Program-made: the position numbers and the translations under genes
Source of the DNA: Novosphingobium sp.
GTDB lineage: Bacteria; Pseudomonadota; Alphaproteobacteria; Sphingomonadales; Sphingomonadaceae
Direction of reading: 5' to 3'
DNA: 64,000 nt
Assembly (NCBI RefSeq): GCF_027531025.1
Contig: NZ_JAPZQX010000004.1
Coordinates: forward strand, 1-64,000
Shown here: positions 41,666 to 49,918 of the stretch, one piece after another
How the letters are laid out: each line of letters begins with the position of its first letter
How positions within the stretch are numbered: the stretch's first letter is position 1
The notes under the pieces: model-generated
Told to the model about the DNA's origin: nothing
Database searches by the model: none
The model's input: only the letters and a program-made list of their open reading frames with translations

Positions 41666-42928
41666 ATGCAGCAACAGGCCGGGTCGAGCAGCTTTCCGGA
41701 GATCAGGGTCCCGGCCCTGCTGACCTTTTTGGCCCTGCTGCTGGGCTTTGCCGTGGGCACCGCATTCCAGGGCGATGCCGGTTTTGCACCGATGCAGGCC
41801 GTGGCCGAGGAAGTGGGCAGCCTGTGGCTCAAGCTGCTGCAGTTGACGATCCTGCCGCTGGTGATTGGCCTGGTGGTGACCGGCATTTCGCAGACGCTGG
41901 CCGCGGCCGGCGGCGGGCGGCTGGCGCGGCGCGCGGTGCTGATGTTCGTGGCCGTGCTGCTGTTTGCGGGCACCATGTCAGCCGTGCTGGTACCGCTGCT
42001 GATCGACCTGTTCCCGATCCCGGCTGCTGCGGTTGCCGCGCTGAGCGGCGGGGGCGGGGATCCCGGCAAGGTCCCGGGCTTTGCCGAGATCCTCGAAGCG
42101 ATGGTGCCCAGCAACATCTTTTCCGCCGCTGCCAATGGCGCGATGCTGCCGGTGGTCCTGTTCGCCGCGCTGTTTGCCCTCGCTGCAACCCGCATTGCCG
42201 AAGCCCCCCGCAAACTGCTGGTGCAGTTCTTCGAAGGGCTGGCGGCGACGATGATGGTGATCGTCGGCTGGGTGCTGATGCTGGCACCGATCGGGGTGCT
42301 GGGCCTTGCCGTTGCGCTCGGCGCCAAGACCGGGGCCGACGCCATTGGTGGTCTGGCGCATTACATCCTGATCGTCAGCGCAGCGGGCTTCGTGGTGCTG
42401 CTGACCTCGGTCGCCATCGCGCTCACTCTGGGGCGGCGGGCGCCGGGGGCCTTCGCCCGCGCCATGCTGCCGGTCTATGCCGTGGCGATTTCCACCCAGT
42501 CCTCGCTGGCCAGCCTGCCGGCCATGCTGGCGGCCTCGCGCAAGCTGGGCGTGCGCGAATCGACCGCCGATTTCGTGCTGCCACTGGCCGTGGCGATCTT
42601 TCGCGGCACTAGCCCGGCAATGAACATGGGGGTGGCGATCTATGCCGCCCATCTGACGGGCACACCGCTTTCGGTCTGGGCACTGGGAGCCGGGGTGCTG
42701 GTGGCCTTCCTGGTTTCGCTCAGCTCGGTCTCGCTGCCCGGCACGCTCAGCTTCGTGGTCTCGGTCGGCCCGATCGCCATGGCGATGGGCGTGCCGATTG
42801 CGCCACTGGCGCTGCTGGTGGCGGTGGAAATGCTGCCCGACATCATGCGCACCCTGGGCAATGTCACCGCCGACGTGGCGGTGACGGCGGCAGTGGACCA
42901 GCAGGACGAGACCGAAAAAGCCGCTTAA
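41666..42928 (+). CDS. Dicarboxylate/amino acid:cation symporter (DAACS family)
   Basis: Inner-membrane symporter of the GltP/DctA family, 420 residues with eight or so helices. It has a Ser-rich helical-hairpin-like segment (STQSSLASLPAML, near 280) and the later GTSPAMNMGVAIYAA region that carries the Asn/Asp-type cation- and substrate-binding residues. Dicarboxylate or glutamate/aspartate specificity cannot be told apart. An AGGGGAG ribosome site precedes the ATG. A small GCCGCTT-type hairpin covers its stop and the end of the convergent neighbour. Confidence 0.88.
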   Translation: MQQQAGSSSFPEIRVPALLTFLALLLGFAVGTAFQGDAGFAPMQAVAEEVGSLWLKLLQLTILPLVIGLVVTGISQTLAAAGGGRLARRAVLMFVAVLLFAGTMSAVLVPLLIDLFPIPAAAVAALSGGGGDPGKVPGFAEILEAMVPSNIFSAAANGAMLPVVLFAALFALAATRIAEAPRKLLVQFFEGLAATMMVIVGWVLMLAPIGVLGLAVALGAKTGADAIGGLAHYILIVSAAGFVVLLTSVAIALTLGRRAPGAFARAMLPVYAVAISTQSSLASLPAMLAASRKLGVRESTADFVLPLAVAIFRGTSPAMNMGVAIYAAHLTGTPLSVWALGAGVLVAFLVSLSSVSLPGTLSFVVSVGPIAMAMGVPIAPLALLVAVEMLPDIMRTLGNVTADVAVTAAVDQQDETEKAA

Positions 42929-42934
42929 AGCGGC

Positions 42935-44101
42935 CTAAAGCGCTTTCGCGTAGACCCGGTATTCCTTGTTGACCTTGGCCTCGATCGCCTGGGCGATGGC
43001 ATTCATGCCCTGATTGTCGTCAAGGATCCAGCCGATCTCGCCGCGCGTGCTACCATAGCGTTCCACCGAAGCGCGGCGGATCGTCTCGATCATCATGAAG
43101 GCCAGCTGGCTGGCCATCCGGGTCGATTGCAGGCGCTGCAGCACGCCCATCAGCGGCACCCGCATGCCCGTGGGCCGGGTGCGCAGGAGGAACAGCCCAA
43201 GCCGCAGCCAGCCGAGCGGCGATGGCTTGCCCTTGGGGCCAACGGCCTTCAGCTGGACCTGGTTGAGATCGGGCAGGGTGATCATGAAGGCCACCGGCTC
43301 GCCATCGTATTCCGCGATCCGCACCAAGTCGGGCTTGACCAGCGGCTTCATCTTCTTGGCGGTATAGGCGATCTCGGTCTGGGTGAATGGCACGAAGCCC
43401 CAGTTGCCCGACCAGGCATCGTTGAGGATGTTGCAGATGATCTCCACCTCGCGGTCGAAGTTCTTGAGGTCCACGTCGCGGATGCGGATCCGCTCGTTCT
43501 TCTCGCCCGACTGGACGATCCGCTGGATCAGCGGCGGGAATTGCCTGGTGATGTCGAGGTCCCAGGTCGCGAGGGTCTTCACCCCCTGATAGCCGGCGCC
43601 CTCGATCCAGCCCTGGTGATGCGGCGGGTTGTGGCCCATCATGACCATGGGCGGGTGATCGTGGCCCTTAACCAGCAGGCCCGGCTCTTCCCAGACCGAG
43701 AGGGTCATCGGCGCGAGCACGCGGGTCATGCCCTGGTCACGCAGCCACTGTTCGGCCCGGGCGATCAGCGCGGCAGCGACATCCGCGTCCTCGGCCTGAA
43801 GCGCGCCCCAGAAGCCGGTGCCGGGGCCCATGCCCTGCTCGGCCGGCTGGGCCAGGGCCAGCTCGTCGATATGGGCGGCGATCCGGCCCACCACCGCTCC
43901 ACCTCGGCGGGCCAGGAACAGCTGGCAGCGGGCATGTTCGAAATAGGGGTTGCCGCCGGGGGTATAGCGCTCGATCTCTTCCGAGCGCAGCTGCGGCACG
44001 AAATTGGGATCATCGGCATTGAGGCGATAGATCAGGTCGACAAAGGCCTCGCGACCCTGCTTGTCGCCGACTTCTGTGATCACAATTTCCGTATGGGCCA
44101 C
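42935..44101 (-). CDS. GNAT-like protein, YghO-type
   Basis: A 388-residue cytosolic protein resembling E. coli YghO and related GNAT-fold proteins. The N-half contains an acetyltransferase-like region (LFLARRGGAVVGRIAAHID, about 62-80, and later a His-rich loop HNPPHHQG, about 156-163). The C-half has a second GNAT-like segment with IRIRDVDLKNFDRE and EIGWILDDNQGMNAI. No substrate is known. It is divergent from the desaturase gene. Confidence 0.7.
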   Translation of the reverse strand: MAHTEIVITEVGDKQGREAFVDLIYRLNADDPNFVPQLRSEEIERYTPGGNPYFEHARCQLFLARRGGAVVGRIAAHIDELALAQPAEQGMGPGTGFWGALQAEDADVAAALIARAEQWLRDQGMTRVLAPMTLSVWEEPGLLVKGHDHPPMVMMGHNPPHHQGWIEGAGYQGVKTLATWDLDITRQFPPLIQRIVQSGEKNERIRIRDVDLKNFDREVEIICNILNDAWSGNWGFVPFTQTEIAYTAKKMKPLVKPDLVRIAEYDGEPVAFMITLPDLNQVQLKAVGPKGKPSPLGWLRLGLFLLRTRPTGMRVPLMGVLQRLQSTRMASQLAFMMIETIRRASVERYGSTRGEIGWILDDNQGMNAIAQAIEAKVNKEYRVYAKAL

Positions 44102-44191
44102 GATCTTGCCTTTGTTCTATCGCATCAGGCCGCCATCTATGCCCCGCCGCACTTGCCAAGCCAAGCGGGCCAAGCCACGCTAGAGTGAATT

Positions 44192-45265
44192 ATGACCGCC
44201 CACGAAGCCATCGCCGATACCACCAAGGGAACCGCCCGGGGCGCCGGCATTGCCGATGACATGGCCATGCTCCGCGCTGCGGTGGAGCAGACCCGCGATA
44301 TCTCGCAGGCCAAGGGCAGCATCTACTGGCCCGACATGCTGGTTTCGGCCGCGCTGGGCTATGCGGGCCTGGCCGGCGCGATCCTGCTGCCGGTCACCTG
44401 GCAGGCAGTGCTGGCGGGCATGGTTTCGGCACTCGCGTTCTACCGCGCGCTGCTGTTCATTCACGAGCTGACCCATATCCACCGCGATGCCCTGCCGGGT
44501 TTCCGCTTTGGCTGGAACCTCCTCGTCGGCATCCCGATGCTCACGCCCTCGCTGATGTACGAGAACGTCCATACCCTGCACCATGCCCGCACCCGCTATG
44601 GCACGGTGGAGGATCCCGAATACCTGCCGCTGGCGCTGATGAAGCCGTGGTCGCTGCCGCTGTTCATCGTGGTGGCGGTGCTGCTGCCGATCGGCCTGCT
44701 GATCCGCTCCGCCGTGCTGGTGCCGCTGGGGGTGATCGTGCCGCCGCTGCGCCGCCTGGTCTGGGAACGGGCCTCGGCCCTGTCGATCAATCCGGAATTC
44801 CGCCGCCGCCCGGCCGAGGGTGACTTTGCCCAGCAGGTGTTCTGGCAGGAACTGGGCGCCTCGGCCTGGGCCTTGTTCCTGGTGTGGTATGCCGCCGTGC
44901 ATGACTGGCGGCCACTGGCGATCGGCCTGGCGGTAATCTCGGCCACGGCCGTGTTGAACCAGGTTCGCACGCTGGTGGCGCACCTGTGGCAGAACGAGGG
45001 CGAGCCGATGACGGTCACCGCCCAGTTCCTCGATTCGGTCAATGTCCCGCCGCCGGGGCTGCTGGCCGAACTGTGGGCCCCGGTCGGCCTGCGCTATCAC
45101 GCGCTGCACCACTTGCTGCCCAGCCTTCCCTATCACGCCCTGCCCGAGGCGCATCGCCGGCTGGCCCGGCAGCTGGGCGCGGAATCGACTTACGCCAAGG
45201 CCAGCTACCCCGGCCTGTTGCCGCTGGTCGGCTATCTGGCGAAGAGCACGATGAAGGCGCGCTGA
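44192..45265 (+). CDS. Fatty acid desaturase
   Basis: Membrane di-iron desaturase of 357 residues. The three His boxes are present: HELTH (about 91-95), HTLHH (about 128-132) and HALHHLLPSLPYH near residue 305, with the metal ligands intact. Membrane helices flank the boxes. The actual acyl substrate is not determinable. It is convergent with lptG and close to the GNAT-like gene on the other side. Confidence 0.88.
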   Translation: MTAHEAIADTTKGTARGAGIADDMAMLRAAVEQTRDISQAKGSIYWPDMLVSAALGYAGLAGAILLPVTWQAVLAGMVSALAFYRALLFIHELTHIHRDALPGFRFGWNLLVGIPMLTPSLMYENVHTLHHARTRYGTVEDPEYLPLALMKPWSLPLFIVVAVLLPIGLLIRSAVLVPLGVIVPPLRRLVWERASALSINPEFRRRPAEGDFAQQVFWQELGASAWALFLVWYAAVHDWRPLAIGLAVISATAVLNQVRTLVAHLWQNEGEPMTVTAQFLDSVNVPPPGLLAELWAPVGLRYHALHHLLPSLPYHALPEAHRRLARQLGAESTYAKASYPGLLPLVGYLAKSTMKAR

Positions 45266-45269
45266 GCCG

Positions 45270-46367
45270 CTATTCCTCGGTGCGAACCAGCACCGTCTCG
45301 CCCACCAGGGCAAACAGCAGGAACGGTGCCCAGGCGGCAATCAGCGGGGGGTAGCCGCCGAAATTGCCCATGGCGAGCGCGGCATTGTCGACCACGAAAT
45401 AGGCAAAGCCCAGTGCCATGCCGATGATCGCGCGGATCAGCAGCTGGCCCGAGCGCGCCAGGCCAAAGGCCGCCACCGCGCCGAGCAACGGCATCAGCAG
45501 CGCAGCCAGCGGGCCGGAGAACTTGTGCCACCACTTGCCTTCCAGCTCGCTGGTACGGCGACCCTGCGCCTTCAGTGACTGGATCGAACGGTACAGCTCG
45601 ATCACATTCTGGCCGTCCGGATCGACCTTGCTGATCGCGACCTGTTCAGGCGTGATCCCGCGCGCGACCACGGTGGGGCCAAGCGGCGCGTTCTGGGTGC
45701 TGGCCACTTCGAAACGGATCGGCCGGTCCAGCTGCCAGCCGGGATTGGCATAGGTGGCATGCGGCGCGCGCAGCTGTTCCAGAACCATGCCCCCGGCATC
45801 GCGGCGATACCAGGTGACGTTGTCCATCCGCGTCAGCTTGCCGGTGCCGCTGACCGCCGCTGCCGCCAGGATGTTCGGCCCGTCGGGCAGATAGACATTG
45901 GTGCGGATGCGGGGGTCGGGCGGAACCGCTCCGAATTCCGCCGCGGTCCAGGCCTTGAGCGTCGAGGTGGCGCGGGTCACCACCCGTTCGTTGAAGGCAA
46001 AGCTGAAGGCCGAAACCACCGCTGCCGTCAGCAGCAGCGGGGCCAGCACCTGGTGCGCGGAGAGGCCGGCCGCCTTCATCGCGACCACCTCGCTGTTCTG
46101 GTTCAGCGTTGCCAGGGTGATGATCGTCGCCAGCAGCACCGAATAGGGCAGGAACCGCGCGATCAGCTGCGGCGTACGCAGCGAGATATAGTGCCACAGT
46201 TCGGCCTGGCCATTGCCCGGCACGCCTAGGATCTTGCCGCTTTCGGACAAGAGGTCGAGCGTCTGGAGCACCAGCACCAGCATCACCAGCACGGCCAGGA
46301 TGCGCACCACGAACAGTTTGGCGAGGTACCGTGTCAGGGTGGGCGAAGGGAAGAATTCCAGCCGCAT
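45270..46367 (-). CDS. lptG: LPS export ABC transporter permease LptG
   Basis: Inner-membrane subunit of the LptB2FG transporter that extracts lipopolysaccharide and passes it to LptC. The 365 residues begin with LTRYLAKLFVVRILAV, have a long helix after it, a periplasmic jellyroll domain (about 130-260) and three C-terminal helices. The ATG overlaps the lptF stop by one base, so the pair is coupled. Confidence 0.92.
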   Translation of the reverse strand: MRLEFFPSPTLTRYLAKLFVVRILAVLVMLVLVLQTLDLLSESGKILGVPGNGQAELWHYISLRTPQLIARFLPYSVLLATIITLATLNQNSEVVAMKAAGLSAHQVLAPLLLTAAVVSAFSFAFNERVVTRATSTLKAWTAAEFGAVPPDPRIRTNVYLPDGPNILAAAAVSGTGKLTRMDNVTWYRRDAGGMVLEQLRAPHATYANPGWQLDRPIRFEVASTQNAPLGPTVVARGITPEQVAISKVDPDGQNVIELYRSIQSLKAQGRRTSELEGKWWHKFSGPLAALLMPLLGAVAAFGLARSGQLLIRAIIGMALGFAYFVVDNAALAMGNFGGYPPLIAAWAPFLLFALVGETVLVRTEE

Positions 46368-47581
46368 CAGTTCGCCTCTGCCGTCCGGTTGCGATCAAGC
46401 CGCTTGGCCAGCTGGCGGCCCCATTTGCCAAGGTTTCCGGCCATGCGTTCCAGCGCGCCGATCGGCTGACCGCCGGGCACATAGGCCACCCGCCAATACA
46501 TCCACAGGATCAGCGCGGAAAACAGCACGAAGGGTACCCATAGCGCGATCAGGGGTGAAACCTTGCCCAACGCGGACACCGCCATGCCGTATTCGTTGAC
46601 CTTGTGATAGGCGACCACCATCACGATCGACAGGAACAGCCCGAGGGCCGAGGTTGATCGCTTGGGCGGGATCGCCAGCGCCACGGCCAGCAGCGGCAGA
46701 AGCAGCATCATCGCCACTTCGACCAGCCGGAAGTTCAGGCTGGCGCTGGTCTCGTTGCGGACCTTTTCGCTGACCCGGTCGTTCCAGGTGATCCGCAGCA
46801 GTTCGGGCAGGAAGTATTCCCGCTCCTTGCCGCCGCGCTGGCGGAATTCCTCCACCGCCGGCAGGTCGATCGGCAGGTCGTGGCGCGAAAAGCTCAGCAC
46901 CCGGGGCGGGCGCCCCGGATTGTCCTGCACGATCTGGCCATCGGTCAGTCGCAGGATGATCGTGTCCGGGCTGTCCTTCAGCGCGAGGAACCGCCCCTCG
47001 CGCGCCGAGATCGAGAGGACCTGGCCCTTCGAGGAGGAAACGCGGGCGAAGATCCCGATCAGTTGGCGGCCTTCCTCGCGGCTTTCCTCGATCCGCAAGG
47101 CCATCTTGTCCTTCAGGGTGGTGAACTCCCCCACCTTGATCGAGGCACCCAGCGCGCCCGAGCGCAGTTCGAACTGGAGCTGTTCGTAGTAGTAGCGCGA
47201 CAGCGGCTGGAGATAGCTGACGATCGCCAGGTTCACCACGGCCAGGACGATCGTGATCATGTAGGGCACCCGCAGCAGCCGGGTATAGGACAGGCCGACC
47301 GCACGCATCGTGTCGAGCTCGCTGGTGGTGGCCAGTTTGCGGAAGGCCAGCAGGATCCCCAGCAGCAGGCCCAGCGGGATCGCCAGGCTGGCATATTCGG
47401 GCAGCAGGTTGGCCAGCATCCGGAAGACGACCGATACCGGCCCGCCTTCCGTCGCCACGAAATCAAACAGTTTCAGCATCTTGTCCAGCACCAGCAGCGA
47501 TGCGGCGATGACGAAGACGCCCAGCATCGGCATCAGCACGAGCCGGAAGATGTAACGGTCGATGGCGGGAAGGGACTTCAC
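46367..47581 (-). CDS. lptF: LPS export ABC transporter permease LptF
   Basis: Partner permease of LptG, 404 residues. It has an N-terminal DRYIFRLVLMPMLGVFVIAASLLVLDKML segment with the first helix, further helices around 50-110, a periplasmic jellyroll domain and C-terminal helices. I chose the GTG at 47581, which places the conserved DRYIFR motif about eight residues from the start; the frame is open for another 129 codons upstream but these are Arg/Pro-rich and antisense to the VIT gene. It is divergent from that gene. Confidence 0.92.
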   Translation of the reverse strand: MKSLPAIDRYIFRLVLMPMLGVFVIAASLLVLDKMLKLFDFVATEGGPVSVVFRMLANLLPEYASLAIPLGLLLGILLAFRKLATTSELDTMRAVGLSYTRLLRVPYMITIVLAVVNLAIVSYLQPLSRYYYEQLQFELRSGALGASIKVGEFTTLKDKMALRIEESREEGRQLIGIFARVSSSKGQVLSISAREGRFLALKDSPDTIILRLTDGQIVQDNPGRPPRVLSFSRHDLPIDLPAVEEFRQRGGKEREYFLPELLRITWNDRVSEKVRNETSASLNFRLVEVAMMLLLPLLAVALAIPPKRSTSALGLFLSIVMVVAYHKVNEYGMAVSALGKVSPLIALWVPFVLFSALILWMYWRVAYVPGGQPIGALERMAGNLGKWGRQLAKRLDRNRTAEAN

Positions 47582-47726
47582 TAGGCGGCCAGCACTTATC
47601 CTTCGGGCGGCCACCGGCCTGCCGTTGCAGCCCGATCCATAGCGGCGGCGGGGCGAGGGCGGAAGCGGGAATTGCTTTGCCGCGCAATCCGCCGCAAGCT
47701 GTGCCCCGGTTGGGAGGGCATTGGCC

Positions 47727-48422
47727 ATGCGGATGCATCTGGAACGGCATACGGTGGAACGGATCGGCTGGCTGCGGGCAGCCGTGCTGGGGGCGAACGA
47801 CGGGATCGTTTCCACCGCCAGCCTGATCGTCGGCGTGGCCGCCAGTTCGGCGGGCAAGCCTGAAATCCTTGTCGCCGGCATGGCCGGGCTGGTGGCCGGG
47901 GCCATGTCGATGGCGGCGGGCGAATATGTCTCGGTTTCTAGCCAGGCCGATACCGAGTCGGCCGACATCGCCCGCGAAACCCGCGAGCTGGCCGAGGATC
48001 CCGAACACGAACACGAGGAGCTGGCCGCGATCTATCGCGAGCGCGGGCTTACGCCGGACCTGGCGAACGAGGTGGCGACTGCGCTGATGGCCCACGATGC
48101 GCTGGGCGCCCATGCCCGCGACGAACTGGGCCTGCACGCCATCACGCGGGCCCGCCCGGTTCAGGCGGCGCTCACCTCAGCCACGACCTTTGCCGTCGGC
48201 GCGGCCCTGCCGCTGGGGACCGCCGCCTTGCTGCCGATCGGGCAGCTGGTGCTCGGCGTGTCATTTGCCGCGCTGCTGTTCCTGATGCTGCTGGGGGCAG
48301 TCGGCGCGCGGGCCGGTGGCGCCCCGATCGGGCGCGGCGTGCTGCGCGTGGCTTTCTGGGGCGCGCTGGCCATGGCCGCGACCTGGGCGATCGGGCGCCT
48401 GTTCGGAACGGCGGTGGCTTAG
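47727..48422 (+). CDS. VIT1/CCC1 family iron/manganese transporter
   Basis: Membrane transporter of the vacuolar iron transporter family, 231 residues with five helices. The first helix contains GANDGIVSTASLIVGVA, and the second AGAMSMAAGEYVSVSSQ (about 70-87), followed by a cytoplasmic acidic helix with ETRELAEDPEHEHEELAAIYRERGL that holds the metal-binding Glu/His cluster. GGGAGGG lies nine bases upstream of the ATG at 47727, which decides the start. Confidence 0.9.
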   Translation: MRMHLERHTVERIGWLRAAVLGANDGIVSTASLIVGVAASSAGKPEILVAGMAGLVAGAMSMAAGEYVSVSSQADTESADIARETRELAEDPEHEHEELAAIYRERGLTPDLANEVATALMAHDALGAHARDELGLHAITRARPVQAALTSATTFAVGAALPLGTAALLPIGQLVLGVSFAALLFLMLLGAVGARAGGAPIGRGVLRVAFWGALAMAATWAIGRLFGTAVA

Positions 48423-48444
48423 CGGCGCGCCGCTGCTGTGCGGC

Positions 48445-48822
48445 TCAGGCCTTTTCCAGCGTGCACTGCAGCGGGTGCTGGTTCTGGCGGGCGAAGTCCA
48501 TCACCTGGTTCACCTTGGTCTCGGCGATTTCGTAGGGAAAGATCCCGCAGACGCCGACGCCCTTCTGGTGGACGTGCAGCATCACCCGCGTGGCCTGTTC
48601 AAGGTCCATGTTGAAGAAGCGCTTGAGGACCATCACCACGAATTCCATCGGGGTGTAATCGTCGTTCAGCATCAGCACCTTGAACTGGCTGGGCTTCTTG
48701 GGCTTGGCGCGGGTCTTGGTGGCGATGCCGATCTGGCCCTGGCCGCCGCTGCCCCCCGAATCGCCTTCACCTTCATCCGCGGCGCGGACGGGCGATATGG
48801 CGAGGTGGGCGGTTTCAATCAT
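48445..48822 (-). CDS. clpS: ATP-dependent Clp protease adaptor ClpS
   Basis: Adaptor that delivers N-end-rule substrates to ClpAP. The 125-residue protein has a flexible Gly/Ser-rich N-terminus (1-40) and the ClpS core with [15 protein letters not shown] (about 55-69), [22 protein letters not shown] and a C-terminal helix. The hydrophobic pocket residues that recognise N-degrons are in place. The ATG at 48822 is preferred; a TTG at 48858 would add 12 residues. clpA is not adjacent. Confidence 0.92.
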   Translation of the reverse strand: MIETAHLAISPVRAADEGEGDSGGSGGQGQIGIATKTRAKPKKPSQFKVLMLNDDYTPMEFVVMVLKRFFNMDLEQATRVMLHVHQKGVGVCGIFPYEIAETKVNQVMDFARQNQHPLQCTLEKA

Positions 48823-48890
48823 CGGGTGTGAATATCGCATTGCCGGGGGCAAGGACAAGTCCCCGCAGGGCTACCCGGTCCAAATACCAA

Positions 48891-48923
48891 GCGGGCCGGA
48901 CAGCCTGGTGACTGTCCGGCCCG
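48891..48923 (-). terminator. Perfect 13-bp inverted repeat between phasin and clpS
   Basis: The arms GCGGGCCGGACAG and CTGTCCGGCCCGC enclose an eight-base loop. There is no T-run on either side. It lies downstream of the phasin gene and upstream of clpS on the minus strand, so it may help to terminate or process the phasin mRNA. Confidence 0.45.
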
Positions 48924-48994
48924 CAATGAGGCTCGCCGGGCGGTGGGGAGAGGGATCACCGCCCAGGCGAGGAACGGCCCGTTGGCCCTGAGGA

Positions 48995-49016
48995 GCCGCC
49001 GCGCAGGCGCGGCGGC
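48995..49016 (-). terminator. GC-rich hairpin just after the phasin stop
   Basis: GCCGCCGC and GCGGCGGC form an eight-base-pair stem 12 bases beyond the phasin stop codon. It is a likely terminator or mRNA-protecting stem for a highly expressed gene. Confidence 0.5.
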
Positions 49017-49027
49017 GTCTCGAAGGG

Positions 49028-49780
49028 TTAGGCGGCCTGCTTGACCTTTTCGATCGCGATGCTGACGCGGTTCTGGACCGGCGCAAAGGCGTCGTTGGCC
49101 AGCTTCACGATGGCTTCCGAACGCTTCGAGCCAGTGGCCACGGCAGCGTCGAAGTTGCGGCGCAGGATTTCACCCTGCAGCTTGAAGAAGTCGGTCGGCG
49201 ACTTGACGGCGGCCAGTTCCTTGACGTCGGCAGTCATGGTTTCGAAGCCGGTCTTGGCGTCTTCGACATAGACCTTGCCCAGGTCCTGCAGGCCGGCGGC
49301 CAGCACCTTGCCCGATTCGACCAGGGCTTCGACGTTGCCCTTGGTGAACTCGTTCAGTTCGGCAAAGGTTTCGTTGCTCTTTTCGAACGCGGTCTTGGCG
49401 CGCTCCTGCAGGTCGGCAACGGCGTCCTTCACCTTGGCAGTGAGATCTTCGGCGGCGTGCTGGGTCTTGGCCATGATCGAGGAGTCCTTCGACTTGAGGG
49501 GGGCAGCCTTCGCAACCTTCTTGGCGGCGGGCTTGGCAACCTTGGGGGCAATCTTGGTGGCAGTCTTCTTCGCCGCGACCTTCTTGGCCGGGGCGGGCTT
49601 GGCGGCGGCCTTCGGGGCAACGGCCTTCTTCACAGCCGCGGCCTTGGCAGCGACAGCCTTCTTCGGCGCGGCGGCCGGAGCGGCCTTTGCTTCGGTGGCC
49701 GCAGCGGCGGCGGCATAAGCCTTCTCGGCCAAAACTTCGGCCTTGGCTTCGTCGATCTTGTTCACGGTGGCTTCGGCCAT
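49028..49780 (-). CDS. Phasin with histone-H1-like Ala/Lys-rich N-terminus
   Basis: Granule-coating protein for polyhydroxyalkanoate. Of the 250 residues, about 1-110 are Ala/Lys/Pro-rich with AAK and KKA repeats, like histone H1, which suggests nucleic-acid binding. Residues about 120-250 are an amphipathic phasin domain (Phasin_2 style: AKTAFEKSNETFAELNEF, GNVEALVESGKVLAAGLQDL). PhaF of pseudomonads has a similar combination, but with the H1 part at the C-terminus. An AAGGATTACC sequence precedes the ATG at 49780. It is downstream of phaC on the same strand, with putative operators in between and two hairpins after it. Confidence 0.88.
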   Translation of the reverse strand: MAEATVNKIDEAKAEVLAEKAYAAAAAATEAKAAPAAAPKKAVAAKAAAVKKAVAPKAAAKPAPAKKVAAKKTATKIAPKVAKPAAKKVAKAAPLKSKDSSIMAKTQHAAEDLTAKVKDAVADLQERAKTAFEKSNETFAELNEFTKGNVEALVESGKVLAAGLQDLGKVYVEDAKTGFETMTADVKELAAVKSPTDFFKLQGEILRRNFDAAVATGSKRSEAIVKLANDAFAPVQNRVSIAIEKVKQAA

Positions 49781-49825
49781 CGGGGTAATCCTTCGCGAAT
49801 GTCCCGGGCACTGGCCAGGGCTCAT

Positions 49826-49891
49826 GTTGCAGTGCACAAAATAGATATTGCACCCGCGAAGTCAACCCATTTTTGTGCAGTGCAGCAAAAA
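49826..49891. promoter_or_regulatory. GTGCA-rich putative PhaR operators in the phaC-phasin gap
   Basis: TTGCAGTGCACAAA at 49827-49840 and a near-palindrome TTTTTGTGCAGTGCAGCAAAAA at 49870-49891 share the core GTGCA/TGCAC within A/T-rich flanks. Alphaproteobacterial PhaR repressors bind TGC/GCA-rich palindromes in front of phasin and phaR genes. This is inferred from sequence resemblance only; phaR itself is not in the window. Confidence 0.4.
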
Positions 49892-49918
49892 TGGCAATAA
49901 AGACTTCAAATCGGACAT

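Noticed and set aside
47582..47968. N-terminal extension of LptF by 129 residues
   Set aside because: It lies opposite the VIT transporter gene and has no resemblance to LptF; the conserved DRYIFR motif follows the GTG at 47581.
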